From positions 1-64,000 of the forward strand of contig NZ_CADIJR010000010.1 of assembly GCF_902859645.1 (NCBI RefSeq): a stretch of DNA of 64,000 bases, given 5' to 3'. The notes under the pieces were generated by a model that saw nothing but the letters and a program-made list of their open reading frames with translations, was not told the DNA's origin and did not search any database. Below are positions 19,403 to 26,987 of this stretch, in pieces (within the stretch, counting starts at the first letter, position 1; every line of letters begins with the position of its first letter). Origin of the DNA: Achromobacter insuavis (GTDB lineage Bacteria > Pseudomonadota > Gammaproteobacteria > Burkholderiales > Burkholderiaceae_B). The position numbers were made by a program, and so were the translations under genes.

Positions 19403-20044
19403 TCAGGCGCGGGCCGCCGCGTTGTGCTCCAGCCATTTGCGCACCGAGGGGCGCTGCCACTGGGTCTCGGCATAGTCGCGCAGCGGATCGGGCAGGCCGT
19501 CCAGCCACAGGCGGCGCAGCGCCACCGCCAGGTCCAGGTCGGCCAGGCACCATTCATCGAACAGGGTCGACTGGCCCGCGCCGATCAGCGCGCCGGCCAC
19601 GTGGATCAGCTTGGCCGCGGCCGAATGGCCGGCGTCCGACAGCGGTTCGCCGGCCCGGTCGTAGAAGACCGTCTCGGTCGGGCGTTCCAGGCGCAGCGCG
19701 CCCAGGTCGCTGCGCAGCCAGGCCTGCAGCTGGCGGGCGCGGGCGCGCTCGCGCGGCTGAGCCGGATAGAGCGCGGTGCAGGCGGGCGCCGGATGCAGGT
19801 CTTCCAGGTACTCCGCGATCGCGGTGGACTCGGTCAGGTTGAAGTCGCCGTGGGTCAGGGCCGGCACGCGCGCGGTCAGGGCGCGGCATTGGTACGGCTG
19901 CATGCGCTGTTCGCCGGCGTCGAGGTCGATCATGCGGACCTCGAACGGCAGCTGTTTCTCGGTCAGCGCCACATAGGCCGACATGGCGTAGGGGCTGAGG
20001 AACTGGGAATCGACGAACAGCGTAAACGGGGCGCCCAAGTGCAT
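19403..20044 (-). CDS. yfcF: glutathione S-transferase, YfcF type
   Basis: A 213-residue glutathione transferase closely resembling E. coli YfcF along its whole length: SPYAMSAYVALTEKQLPFEVRMIDLDAGE at the N-terminus, TESTAIAEYLED for the glutathione gamma-Glu site, RARARQLQAWLRSDL at the domain junction and YAETQWQRPSVRKWL at the C-terminus. YfcF has glutathione-dependent peroxidase activity and helps oxidative-stress survival. The GGAG at 20045-20048 directly abuts the ATG but sits six bases from an in-frame TTG at 20038, so the true start may be that TTG. Confidence 0.88.
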   Translation of the reverse strand: MHLGAPFTLFVDSQFLSPYAMSAYVALTEKQLPFEVRMIDLDAGEQRMQPYQCRALTARVPALTHGDFNLTESTAIAEYLEDLHPAPACTALYPAQPRERARARQLQAWLRSDLGALRLERPTETVFYDRAGEPLSDAGHSAAAKLIHVAGALIGAGQSTLFDEWCLADLDLAVALRRLWLDGLPDPLRDYAETQWQRPSVRKWLEHNAAARA

Positions 20045-20123
20045 CTCCGGTCAGGCGGTGGATAAAAGGGGACTATGACGCAGAGCGTAACGCAATTGAA
20101 GTTTCGCGTGTCGCGCCGATACG

Positions 20124-20453
20124 TCAGTCGACGATGAAGAGCTTGGCGCCGACGGCGGTGGACGAGCGGTGCGGCTCGGCCTGGTCGGCCACCTGGTAGC
20201 TCATGCCGGGGGTCAGCACGAAGGTGCGGCCGTCTTCCAGCTCGGTGTGCAGCTCGCCTTCCAGGCAGAACAGGATGTGGCCCTTGCTGCACCAGTGATC
20301 GGCCAGGTAGCCGGGCGTGTATTCGACCATGCGCACGCGCAGGTCGCCGAACTGGCGGGTGCGCCAGTAGGCCTTGCCGGTGTCGCCGGGATGCTCGGTG
20401 GGTTCGACCTCGGACCAGTCGGTGGTGCCGAAGGGGATGTTGCTCATCTTCAT
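20124..20453 (-). CDS. DHCW-motif cupin-fold protein
   Basis: A 109-residue single-cupin protein. The centre holds YLADHWCSKGHILFCLEGEL, with the Asp-His-Cys-Trp motif that names this group, followed by a second beta-strand set (GMSYQVADQAEPHRSS). Such proteins are small, cytoplasmic and likely metal-binding; their substrate is unknown. It lies between a glutathione transferase and a GNAT acetyltransferase on the same strand, with short gaps, giving no specific functional hint. Confidence 0.85.
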   Translation of the reverse strand: MKMSNIPFGTTDWSEVEPTEHPGDTGKAYWRTRQFGDLRVRMVEYTPGYLADHWCSKGHILFCLEGELHTELEDGRTFVLTPGMSYQVADQAEPHRSSTAVGAKLFIVD

Positions 20454-20499
20454 GGTGGTTTTTTCCTTGGGGGCGGCGCGCCGCGAAAAAGCGGAGGGC

Positions 20500-20985
20500 T
20501 CAGGCGGCCAGTTTCTTCTGCCAGAACATGGCGCGGCCGGTGTCCTCGTCGAGCGAATAGCCCTCGTAGCCGAGCTTGCGGTACAGGCCCTGGGCCACGT
20601 CGTTGCCTTCCAGCACTTCCAGCGTGATCTTGCAGCAGTCGAGCCGGCGGGCGCGGTCTTCCAGCGCGGCCAGCAGCTGCTTGCCCACGCCCTGGCCCTG
20701 GAACCGGGGCGACACCGCCAGGTCGTGCAGGTTCACCAGCGGGCGGCAGGCGAAGGTCGAGAAGCCCTCGAGGTAGATGGCCACGCCGGCCGCGGCGCCG
20801 TCGACCCGCGCCAGCAGGGCGCGCGCCGTGGGCCGCCTGGCCAGTTCCGCGATCAGGTTGCGCTGCGCGTACTCGGGCAGGGGCGTGCTGCCGCCCATGG
20901 GGCCGCTGGCGTATTCGTTGAGCATGGCCAGCACCTGCTGGCCGTGTTCCGGGTTGTTGAAGTCGACGTCGATGATTTCCAGCAC
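20500..20985 (-). CDS. GNAT-family N-acetyltransferase
   Basis: Transfers an acetyl group from acetyl-CoA to an unknown amine. The acetyl-CoA site is VNLHDLAVSPRFQGQGVGKQLL, with the R/Q-x-x-G-x-G/A loop, and the C-terminal part has ALEDRARRLDCCKITLEVLEGN and LYRKLGYEGY. I place the start at the GTG at 20985, which has CAGGAA six bases upstream and gives 161 residues; the open frame extends to a TTG at 21042 without a ribosome binding site. The gene is divergent from cbpA. Confidence 0.85.
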   Translation of the reverse strand: MLEIIDVDFNNPEHGQQVLAMLNEYASGPMGGSTPLPEYAQRNLIAELARRPTARALLARVDGAAAGVAIYLEGFSTFACRPLVNLHDLAVSPRFQGQGVGKQLLAALEDRARRLDCCKITLEVLEGNDVAQGLYRKLGYEGYSLDEDTGRAMFWQKKLAA

Positions 20986-21075
20986 GATCGGTTCCTGTTC
21001 ATGGGCGGCCCCGCCTGTGGCGGCGGGTGGCGCGACCGTCAATTATGCGCGAAGCGGCGCGACGGGTCGAAGCGC

Positions 21076-21103
21076 ATTGAAAAATCGCGCCAGAGCCCCT
21101 ATC
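21076..21103 (+). promoter_or_regulatory. candidate heat-shock (sigma-32) promoter of cbpA
   Basis: ATTGAAA (21076-21082) and CCCCTATC (21096-21103) are separated by 13 bases. They resemble the sigma-32 consensus CTTGAAA and CCCCATNT with an allowed spacing. It lies about 70 bases before a DnaJ-family gene, a typical sigma-32 target. Confidence 0.55.
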
Positions 21104-21174
21104 TTCTTTCTGTTCAGGGCCGAATCCGGCGCGAGCCGCCGCCTTTGGCTGCAACCCTCACCATGGGCTGGAAA

Positions 21175-22122
21175 ATGGAGTTCAAGGACTACTACAGCAT
21201 TCTTGGGGTGGAGCGCGGCGCCTCCGAAGACGACATCCGGCGCTCCTACCGCAAACTCGCCCGCAAATACCACCCCGACGTCAGCAAGGAAAGCGACGCC
21301 GAGGCCCGCATGCGCGACGTCAACGAAGCCTACGACGTGCTGCGCGACAAGGAAAGGCGCGAGGCCTACGACAACCTTGCCGCCGGCGTCTCGCCCGGGG
21401 GCGGCTTCCAGCCGCCGCCCGGCTGGGACGAAGGGTTCGAGTTCCATCGCGGCGCCGCCCCCGGCGAGGAGGCGCAATTCAGCGAGTTCTTCTCGTCGCT
21501 GTTCGGCGGCCGCGGCCGCCACGCGCAGGGCGCGGGGCGCGAGCAGGAATTCCGCGCCCGCGGCGACGACCACCACGCGGCCATCGAGGTCGATCTCGAG
21601 GACGCGCTGCAAGGCGCCACCCGCGACATCAGCCTGCGCTCCATGACGGTCGACGACCAGGGCCGCCCGCAGGTGCAGACGCGCACGCTCAGCGTGCGGA
21701 TCCCGCCGGGCGTGCGCGAGGGCCAGTTCATCCGCCTTGCCGGGCAGGGCATGCCGGGCTACGGCGGCGGCGAGAGCGGCGACCTGTACCTGGAGGTGCG
21801 CTTCAAGCCCCATGCGCGCTACCGCGCCGAGGGCCGCGACCTGTACATGACGCTGCCGGTGGCGCCCTGGGAAGCCGCGCTGGGCGCCCAGGTCAACGCC
21901 CCCACGCCGGGCGGCACGGTCGAGGTCTCGGTGCCGGCCGGGTCCGGCAACGGCCGCAAGCTGCGGCTGCGCGGCCGCGGCATCCCGGGCGATCCACCCG
22001 GCGACCTGTACCTGGTGCTGGAGCTGGCGCTGCCGCCGGCCGACAGCGACGCGGCCAAGGCGGCCTATCGCAAGATGCAGCAAGACCTGCCGTTCAATCC
22101 GCGGCGCCACCTGGGGGTCTGA
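21175..22122 (+). CDS. cbpA: curved-DNA-binding protein, DnaJ-class co-chaperone
   Basis: DnaJ homologue that works with DnaK and can bind curved DNA in the nucleoid. The J domain fills residues 3-70 (DYYSILGVERGASEDDIRRSYRKLARKYHPDVSK) with the HPD motif intact. A Gly/Phe/Arg-rich linker follows, then two C-terminal beta-domains beginning at about residue 130 (AAIEVDLEDALQGATRDISL). There is no zinc-finger region, which separates CbpA from DnaJ. The ATG at 21175 starts MEFKDYYSIL; an in-frame ATG at 21163 would add four residues. The partner gene cbpM starts two bases after its stop. Confidence 0.93.
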   Translation: MEFKDYYSILGVERGASEDDIRRSYRKLARKYHPDVSKESDAEARMRDVNEAYDVLRDKERREAYDNLAAGVSPGGGFQPPPGWDEGFEFHRGAAPGEEAQFSEFFSSLFGGRGRHAQGAGREQEFRARGDDHHAAIEVDLEDALQGATRDISLRSMTVDDQGRPQVQTRTLSVRIPPGVREGQFIRLAGQGMPGYGGGESGDLYLEVRFKPHARYRAEGRDLYMTLPVAPWEAALGAQVNAPTPGGTVEVSVPAGSGNGRKLRLRGRGIPGDPPGDLYLVLELALPPADSDAAKAAYRKMQQDLPFNPRRHLGV

Positions 22123-22124
22123 TC

Positions 22125-22439
22125 ATGAAGAAAGTCGTCATCAGCAGCGCCACCGTGGTGGGCAAATCGCAACCGCTCAGTGCCGACGACCTGGCCCGCG
22201 CCTGCGGCGCCGAGGTCGACTGGGTGGTGCAGCTGGCCGAGGTCGGCATCGTCGACGCCAACGGCCCGCGCCCGGCGGAATGGCGTTTCTACAGCCTGGA
22301 CCTGCAACGCGCCCTGGACGCGCGCCGCCTGGAGCGCGATTTCGGCGCCGGCCTCGACGCCGTGGCGCTGATCCTGGACCTGAGCCAGGAAGTCCGCCGC
22401 CTGAAGGCGCAACTGCGCGCGCTGGGCGCCGACGAATAA
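22125..22439 (+). CDS. cbpM: chaperone modulator CbpM
   Basis: A 104-residue MerR-like protein that binds the J domain of CbpA and inhibits its co-chaperone and DNA-binding activities. Visible features are the LSADDLARACGAEVDWVVQLAEVGIV helix-turn-helix-like start and a C-terminal helix AVALILDLSQEVRRLKAQLRAL. It follows cbpA with a two-base gap, the standard cbpA-cbpM arrangement, which makes the assignment firm. Confidence 0.92.
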   Translation: MKKVVISSATVVGKSQPLSADDLARACGAEVDWVVQLAEVGIVDANGPRPAEWRFYSLDLQRALDARRLERDFGAGLDAVALILDLSQEVRRLKAQLRALGADE

Positions 22440-22450
22440 GGAGACAGACC

Positions 22451-23065
22451 ATGCTGACCCTCTATCACGCGCCGCGCTCGCGTTCCTTCCGGATTCTCTG
22501 GCTGCTGGAAGAACTGGGCGTGCCCTACGACACCGAGATGGTGTCGATCCGCCGCCGCGACGGATCCGGCCACATCGCGCCCGACTACATCGACATCCAC
22601 CCGCACGGCAAGGTGCCGGCGCTGGTGCACGACGGCGTGCCGGTGTTCGAGACCCCGGCCATCGCGCTGTACCTGACCGACCTTTATCCCGAGGCCGGCC
22701 TGGGCCCCGTCGTGGGCGACCCGCAGCGCGGCCCCTATCTGACCTGGCTGTCGTATTCCACTGGCGTGTTCGAGCCGGCCATGACCGAGCGCGCCTTCAA
22801 GACGCCGCACCAGGACGGCACGATGGGCTGGGGCTCGGCCGACGAGGTCGAGCAGGTCCTGACCCGCGTGCTGCAGTCCCGCCCGTTTTTCCTGGGCGAG
22901 CATTTCAGCGCGGTCGACATCGTGCTGGGCGGCTCGCTGCAATTCATGATGCAGGTCAAGGTGATCCCGGAGAACCCGGTGTTCTCGGCCTATGCCGAGC
23001 GGCTGGCGGCGCGTCCGGCGATGCACCGCGCGCTGCAGCGCGACGGCGACATCGGCGAGTCCTGA
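22451..23065 (+). CDS. glutathione S-transferase family protein
   Basis: A 204-residue glutathione transferase. The thioredoxin-like N-terminal half reads LTLYHAPRSRSFRILWLLEELGVPY and ends with the gamma-Glu-binding VFETPAIALYLTDLYP; the helical C-terminal half has FFLGEHFSAVDIVLGGSLQ. An AAGGAGA ribosome binding site precedes the ATG, 11 bases after cbpM, so it may be read from the cbpA promoter. It is the second glutathione transferase within 3 kb. Its stop codon touches the stop of the convergent DsbA-like gene with no base between them. Confidence 0.88.
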   Translation: MLTLYHAPRSRSFRILWLLEELGVPYDTEMVSIRRRDGSGHIAPDYIDIHPHGKVPALVHDGVPVFETPAIALYLTDLYPEAGLGPVVGDPQRGPYLTWLSYSTGVFEPAMTERAFKTPHQDGTMGWGSADEVEQVLTRVLQSRPFFLGEHFSAVDIVLGGSLQFMMQVKVIPENPVFSAYAERLAARPAMHRALQRDGDIGES

Positions 23066-23716
23066 TTACCTGAGGCGTTCGCGCAGGTCCGCCTGCCATT
23101 GCGACGGGCGGCCCAGGAAGCGGGCGGGTTCCAGCAATTCGCAGGCGCCGTCGCGCTCCAGCGCCAGCGTCGGGAAGCCCGAGCCGCGCAACTGCTCCAG
23201 CAGCGCGCGGCTTTGCGCGAAGTGGCGGTCGGTGGCTTCGCCGGCGGCGGCGTCATACGCGGCCTGGAAGGCCGCGCCGTCCAGGCCGATCTCCTCGGCC
23301 AGGCGGCGCAGTTCGGCGGGATCGGCGATGCGCCGGCCCTCGACGTAGTGGGCGCGCTGCAACCGTTGCAGCATGTCCAGGCCGCGTCCGTCCAGGGCCT
23401 GGGCGGCCAGGATCGCGGTGGTGGGCGGAGCCGAATCGAACACCGCGCCGCGGTCGCGCAGCAGGCCGTCGACATACTCCGGGCCGAACACCTGGCCGGT
23501 CAGGCCGGCAATGCGTTCATCGTGCGGCATGACGTAGCGGCGCAACGCCTCGGTGACCGGCTGGCGGTTGCCGCCGGTCATCATGCCGCCGCCGTGCAGC
23601 GCGATGGACAGGCCGTCGATGCCGCGGGCGGCCTGCACCAGCGGCGCGGCGCCGTAGCACCAGCCGCACAGCGGGTCGTAGATGTAATGCAGGATGGGAA
23701 GGGAAGAGGTAGCCAT
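23066..23716 (-). CDS. DsbA-family thioredoxin-fold protein (FrnE-like)
   Basis: A 216-residue DsbA-fold protein. The active-site CGWC is at residues 17-20 in LHYIYDPLCGWCYGAAPL, and the cis-proline loop is GFPTLAL near residue 183. The long helical insertion between them is normal for this group. No signal peptide is present, so unlike classical DsbA it is cytoplasmic, as in the FrnE / HCCA-isomerase-like branch. The substrate is unknown. Confidence 0.88.
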   Translation of the reverse strand: MATSSLPILHYIYDPLCGWCYGAAPLVQAARGIDGLSIALHGGGMMTGGNRQPVTEALRRYVMPHDERIAGLTGQVFGPEYVDGLLRDRGAVFDSAPPTTAILAAQALDGRGLDMLQRLQRAHYVEGRRIADPAELRRLAEEIGLDGAAFQAAYDAAAGEATDRHFAQSRALLEQLRGSGFPTLALERDGACELLEPARFLGRPSQWQADLRERLR

Positions 23717-23775
23717 GGCGCCATGGTAGAGGCGCGTGCGCGCCGGAAATAGCCCGGCGCGGTAGCCACAGTGTT

Positions 23776-23808
23776 GCGCCGGCCGTGCAGATGATGCACG
23801 GCCGGCGC
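23776..23808 (-). terminator. GC-rich hairpin after the PiT gene
   Basis: A perfect 14-base stem with a five-base loop begins eight bases past the PiT stop codon. No T-run follows on the reverse strand, so it is only a possible terminator or a 3'-end stabiliser. Confidence 0.5.
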
Positions 23809-23815
23809 GGGGGCG

Positions 23816-25291
23816 TCAGCCCGCGATCTGCACGCCGATCCAGAACAGGCCGGCCGCCAGCAGCATCGAGGCGGGCAGGGTCAGGATCCAGGCCAGCAGG
23901 ATGTTGCGCACCGTGCCGCCCTGCAGGCCGCTCTTGTTGGCGATCATGGTGCCGGCCACGCCGGACGACAGCACGTGGGTGGTGGACACCGGCAGGCTGA
24001 AGACGTTGGCCAGGCCGATGGCGCCGACCGCGGTCAGCTGCGCCGACATGCCCTGCGCGTAGGTCATGCCCTGCTTGCCGATCTTCTCGCCCACCGTCAG
24101 CACCACGCGGCGCCAGCCGACCATGGTGCCGGCGCCCAGCGCCAGCGCCACCGCCACGATCACCCAGAAAGGCGCGTATTCGGTGGTGGCGGTCAGGTCG
24201 GCGCGCAGGCGCTGCAGGTCGGTGCGCTCGCGCGCCGGCAGGCCTTCGATGCGGGCCACCTTCTTGGCGGTGTCGTCCAGGCACAGCAGGTAGCGGCGCA
24301 CGTCGATGCGCTTGGCCGCCGACAGGTCGGCGTAGTTGCTGACGCCGTGCAGGTCGGCCTGCAGCGCGTCGATGGTGGGCAGGGTCAGTTCGGGATCGCA
24401 GCGGAAGGTGCGCGGCAGGTCCGAGGCCGAGCCGGCGCGCTTGAGCGCCAGGAAGTCGCCCAGCATGGCTTCGTTGCGCTGGTAGAACGCGCTCAGGTGG
24501 GTGGCGGCGTCGCGCGTGCGCTCGATCTGGTAGGTGGTGCTGTTGGTGTCCAGCACGAAGTTGGCCGGCACGATGCCGATCAGCACCAGCATGATCAGGC
24601 CGATGCCTTTCTGGCCGTCGTTCGAGCCATGCACGAAGCTCACGCCCATGGCCGACAGCACCAGCACCAGGCGATTCCAGAACGGCGGGTGCTTCTTGTT
24701 GTCGATGGCGCGGCGCTGCTCGGGCGTCTTGTGCATCTTCGACAGCGGCAGCCAGCGCTTGAGCGCCAGCAGCAGGCCGCCCGCGACCAGGAAGCCGGCC
24801 ACCGGCGACACCACCAGCGAGGCGCCGATGTCGATCGCCTTGCCCCAGTTCACGCCCTCGGCCAGCGGCAGGTCGGCGATCAGCGCGTTGGCCAGGCCCA
24901 CGCCCAGGATCGAGCCGATCAGCGTGTGCGAGCTGGAGGCCGGAATGCCGAAATACCAAGTGCCCAGGTTCCAGGCGATGGCGGCGGCCAGCATGGCGAA
25001 CACCATGGCCAGCCCGCGTCCGGTATCGACGTTGATCAGCAGCTCCACCGGCAGCAGGTGGACGATGGCGTAGGCCACGCCCACGCCGCCGAGCAGCACG
25101 CCGAGGAAGTTGAAGATGCCGGAAAGCACCACCGCCAGATGCGGCGGCATGGCCTTGGTGTAGATGACCGTCGCGACGGCGTTCGCCGTGTCGTGGAAGC
25201 CATTGATGAATTCGAAGGCCAGGACGAACGTCAGGGCCAATGCAAGGCTGAGGCCAACCCAGAGGTCGAGGCCGTGAAAGAGGGTGGACAT
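23816..25291 (-). CDS. pitA: PiT-family inorganic phosphate transporter
   Basis: Low-affinity, proton-coupled phosphate (metal-phosphate) symporter in the inner membrane. From MSTLFHGLDL the protein has 491 residues. Both PiT signature repeats are visible: FEFINGFHDTANAVATVI near residue 27 and SFVHGSNDGQKGIGLIML near residue 205. A large hydrophilic loop of about 130 residues splits the two membrane halves, as in PitA. There is no DUF47 regulator gene beside it, unlike many pit loci. The longer frame to 25363 crosses a Pho-box-like element and is unlikely to be coding. Confidence 0.93.
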   Translation of the reverse strand: MSTLFHGLDLWVGLSLALALTFVLAFEFINGFHDTANAVATVIYTKAMPPHLAVVLSGIFNFLGVLLGGVGVAYAIVHLLPVELLINVDTGRGLAMVFAMLAAAIAWNLGTWYFGIPASSSHTLIGSILGVGLANALIADLPLAEGVNWGKAIDIGASLVVSPVAGFLVAGGLLLALKRWLPLSKMHKTPEQRRAIDNKKHPPFWNRLVLVLSAMGVSFVHGSNDGQKGIGLIMLVLIGIVPANFVLDTNSTTYQIERTRDAATHLSAFYQRNEAMLGDFLALKRAGSASDLPRTFRCDPELTLPTIDALQADLHGVSNYADLSAAKRIDVRRYLLCLDDTAKKVARIEGLPARERTDLQRLRADLTATTEYAPFWVIVAVALALGAGTMVGWRRVVLTVGEKIGKQGMTYAQGMSAQLTAVGAIGLANVFSLPVSTTHVLSSGVAGTMIANKSGLQGGTVRNILLAWILTLPASMLLAAGLFWIGVQIAG

Positions 25292-25324
25292 GGAGGCGGG
25301 GGAGGATCCGGCGGAGGCCAGATT

Positions 25325-25342
25325 ATTACAGATTTGTGACCT
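25325..25342 (-). promoter_or_regulatory. candidate Pho box upstream of the PiT gene
   Basis: On the reverse strand AGGTCAC-AAAT-CTGTAAT resembles two tandem PhoB half-sites (CTGTCAT) separated by an AT-rich four-base spacer. The second half-site matches six of seven bases. It lies 34 bases before the start codon. Confidence 0.5.
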
Positions 25343-25417
25343 GTCCCTGGTTGCGTCAGACAACTTTTGCCGTCCGCCATGACCGCCGGCCGGAGCAGCG
25401 CCGCCCCGGCCGCCGCC

Positions 25418-25543
25418 TCAGAACTTCTGGTACTGGAACTCGATTTCCAGCGGCTTGCCCAGGTTGGCCGAGGTGTCGGCCTGGATCATCATGACCGCCA
25501 GCAGGCCCAGGTAGAGCAGGCACAGCCACAGGGTTTTCTTCAT
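25418..25543 (-). CDS. dltX: DltX-like small membrane peptide
   Basis: A 41-residue protein: a short basic start (MKKT), a single membrane helix (LWLCLLYLGLLAVMMIQA), a polar linker and the C-terminus EIEFQYQKF. The size, one-helix layout and terminal F-x-Y-x-x-F pattern are those of DltX, the small protein required for D-alanylation of teichoic acids in Gram-positive bacteria. It stands directly downstream of a dltD-like gene, which supports the call. It is separated from that gene by 40 bases filled by a 15-codon ORF that overlaps both neighbours. Confidence 0.68.
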   Translation of the reverse strand: MKKTLWLCLLYLGLLAVMMIQADTSANLGKPLEIEFQYQKF

Positions 25544-25587
25544 CGCGCGGCGTCCGGGACGGGGAGGGGTGGATTGGGGGCGTTCAT
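25540..25587 (-). CDS. 15-codon ORF linking dltD and dltX
   Basis: A mini-ORF (Met-Asn-Ala-Pro then Pro-rich, ending Asp-Ala-Ala-Arg) starts in an ATGA overlap with the dltD stop and ends in an ATGA overlap with the dltX start. It could couple translation of the two genes by handing ribosomes across the gap. It may also be chance; nothing else supports a function for the peptide. Confidence 0.35.
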   Translation of the reverse strand: MNAPNPPLPVPDAAR

Positions 25588-26708
25588 GGGCGGAACACCT
25601 CGGCGATGCGCTGATTCACCCGCAGCCAGCCCAGTTCGCCCAGGTGCTGCACGTCGCGCAGGGTGCCGATCTCGTAGGGCGCGTCGTACATGTCCATGCA
25701 GGCCATGGCGTAGCGCGCGCACAGCGCCTCGACCTGGCGTTGCACGGGGGTGAAGCGGTCCAGATCCCTGAAGACCATCGGGTGCAGCGGCTGCATCACG
25801 AACAGCGCGTTGACGCCGTGGTTGCGCAGCAGCCGCATCAGCGCTTCCAGCTCGCGCAGTTCGTCCTTGCCGGTCAGCGGTTGCGGCTGGAAGGCGGTCT
25901 TGCCGCCGGCCGCGACCGTCTGCAGGTACTTGTCGAAGAAATCGTCGCGCACCGCGTAGCGGTTGCGCGTCATCTGCGCCTGTTCGGCTTCCTGGGCCTC
26001 GCGCGCCAGGGCGTCCCAGTCCACCACCCGGGCCGCCGCCGTCGGACCGGCGGCTTCCTGCTCGGGCGCGGGGGCGGCGTGCGCGGGCGTCCACAGTCCG
26101 ATCAGCCGCTGGCGGAAGACGTAGGCCTGCTCGGCCGCCATCGACCACGCCACCCGGGCGTCGCCCTTGTCGCGCAGCCAGCGCGCCACCTGTTCGCGGC
26201 CCTCGGGCTGGCGCAGCAGGCGCGGCAGCAGGGGATTGGCATGCTCGCGGAATTCATCCGGGCCCAGCCCGCCGTCGCCGTCGAACCACCCCGGCGACAC
26301 CATGATGACGACGCGCGAGGCGGACGACAGGTCGTCGGCCAGCGCCGCCAGCACCAGCTGCATGCCCAGCGACTGGAAGCCCGAATGGCCGTAGGCCATG
26401 ACCGGCATGCGCAGCTCGTCGGCCAGGAAGCGGTAGGGTACGAAGCGCAGGTCGGTGCTGGTCAGCTCGGACGAGCCCAGCACCACCAGCCGGTCGCCGG
26501 TGCGCAGCGCCTGGCTCAGCCGCGACAGGTTGCGGGTCTGGTCTTCGAGGGTGTTGCCGAGGTTGTGGATATAGACGCCCGTCGCCGCTTCGGCGCAGGG
26601 CCCGGTGCGCAGGGCCAGCCAGTGCCAGGCGCCCCAGCCCGCGGCCAGCGCGACGGACAAGGCCAGCGCCGCCGCCAGCGCATGCTGCCCAAGGGTGCGT
26701 GTGAACAT
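25584..26708 (-). CDS. dltD: DltD-like membrane-anchored SGNH-type protein
   Basis: A 374-residue protein with an N-terminal membrane anchor (residues 8-30, ALAAALALSVALAAGWGAW) and a periplasmic SGNH-hydrolase-like domain: LVVLGSSELTS near residue 75 holds the nucleophile Ser, and HLGELGWLRVN near the C-terminus holds the His. These features and overall length match DltD, which works in D-alanyl transfer to cell-envelope polymers. Bordetella has a dlt-like dra locus for D-alanine modification of an outer-membrane component. Here no dltA, dltB or dltC homologue is present, so the pair dltD-dltX stands alone. The start has no clear ribosome binding site. Confidence 0.78.
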   Translation of the reverse strand: MFTRTLGQHALAAALALSVALAAGWGAWHWLALRTGPCAEAATGVYIHNLGNTLEDQTRNLSRLSQALRTGDRLVVLGSSELTSTDLRFVPYRFLADELRMPVMAYGHSGFQSLGMQLVLAALADDLSSASRVVIMVSPGWFDGDGGLGPDEFREHANPLLPRLLRQPEGREQVARWLRDKGDARVAWSMAAEQAYVFRQRLIGLWTPAHAAPAPEQEAAGPTAAARVVDWDALAREAQEAEQAQMTRNRYAVRDDFFDKYLQTVAAGGKTAFQPQPLTGKDELRELEALMRLLRNHGVNALFVMQPLHPMVFRDLDRFTPVQRQVEALCARYAMACMDMYDAPYEIGTLRDVQHLGELGWLRVNQRIAEVFRP

Positions 26709-26987
26709 GAGGAACCAGGAAGGCGCGGCGCGCGGATCGGGGTGAAAGAGAAGATTGTGAGCGGATGTTATCCAGCCCCCATGACCGAGACAAGCGCGCA
26801 AACCCGCGGGTGCCCGCGGATTCCCCTTTTTGCCACAGGGGGACCGGCGCCCCCGGCCGGCTGCCCGGCGGAGAATGCGATAGCATCCTTGTCTGGCGGG
26901 GTCCTGGATTTCCAGGATTGACCGCGCCCCGGCCCGCCGGCGGCGTCCGTGCCCCGCGCCTTCCGCCCACTCCACGCCCGAGCGCCC

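Noticed and set aside
26754-26766. Thirteen bases identical to the left half of the E. coli lac operator (ATTGTGAGCGGAT)
   Set aside because: The right half is not symmetric, no LacI-family gene is near, and a 13-base match can occur by chance in this context.
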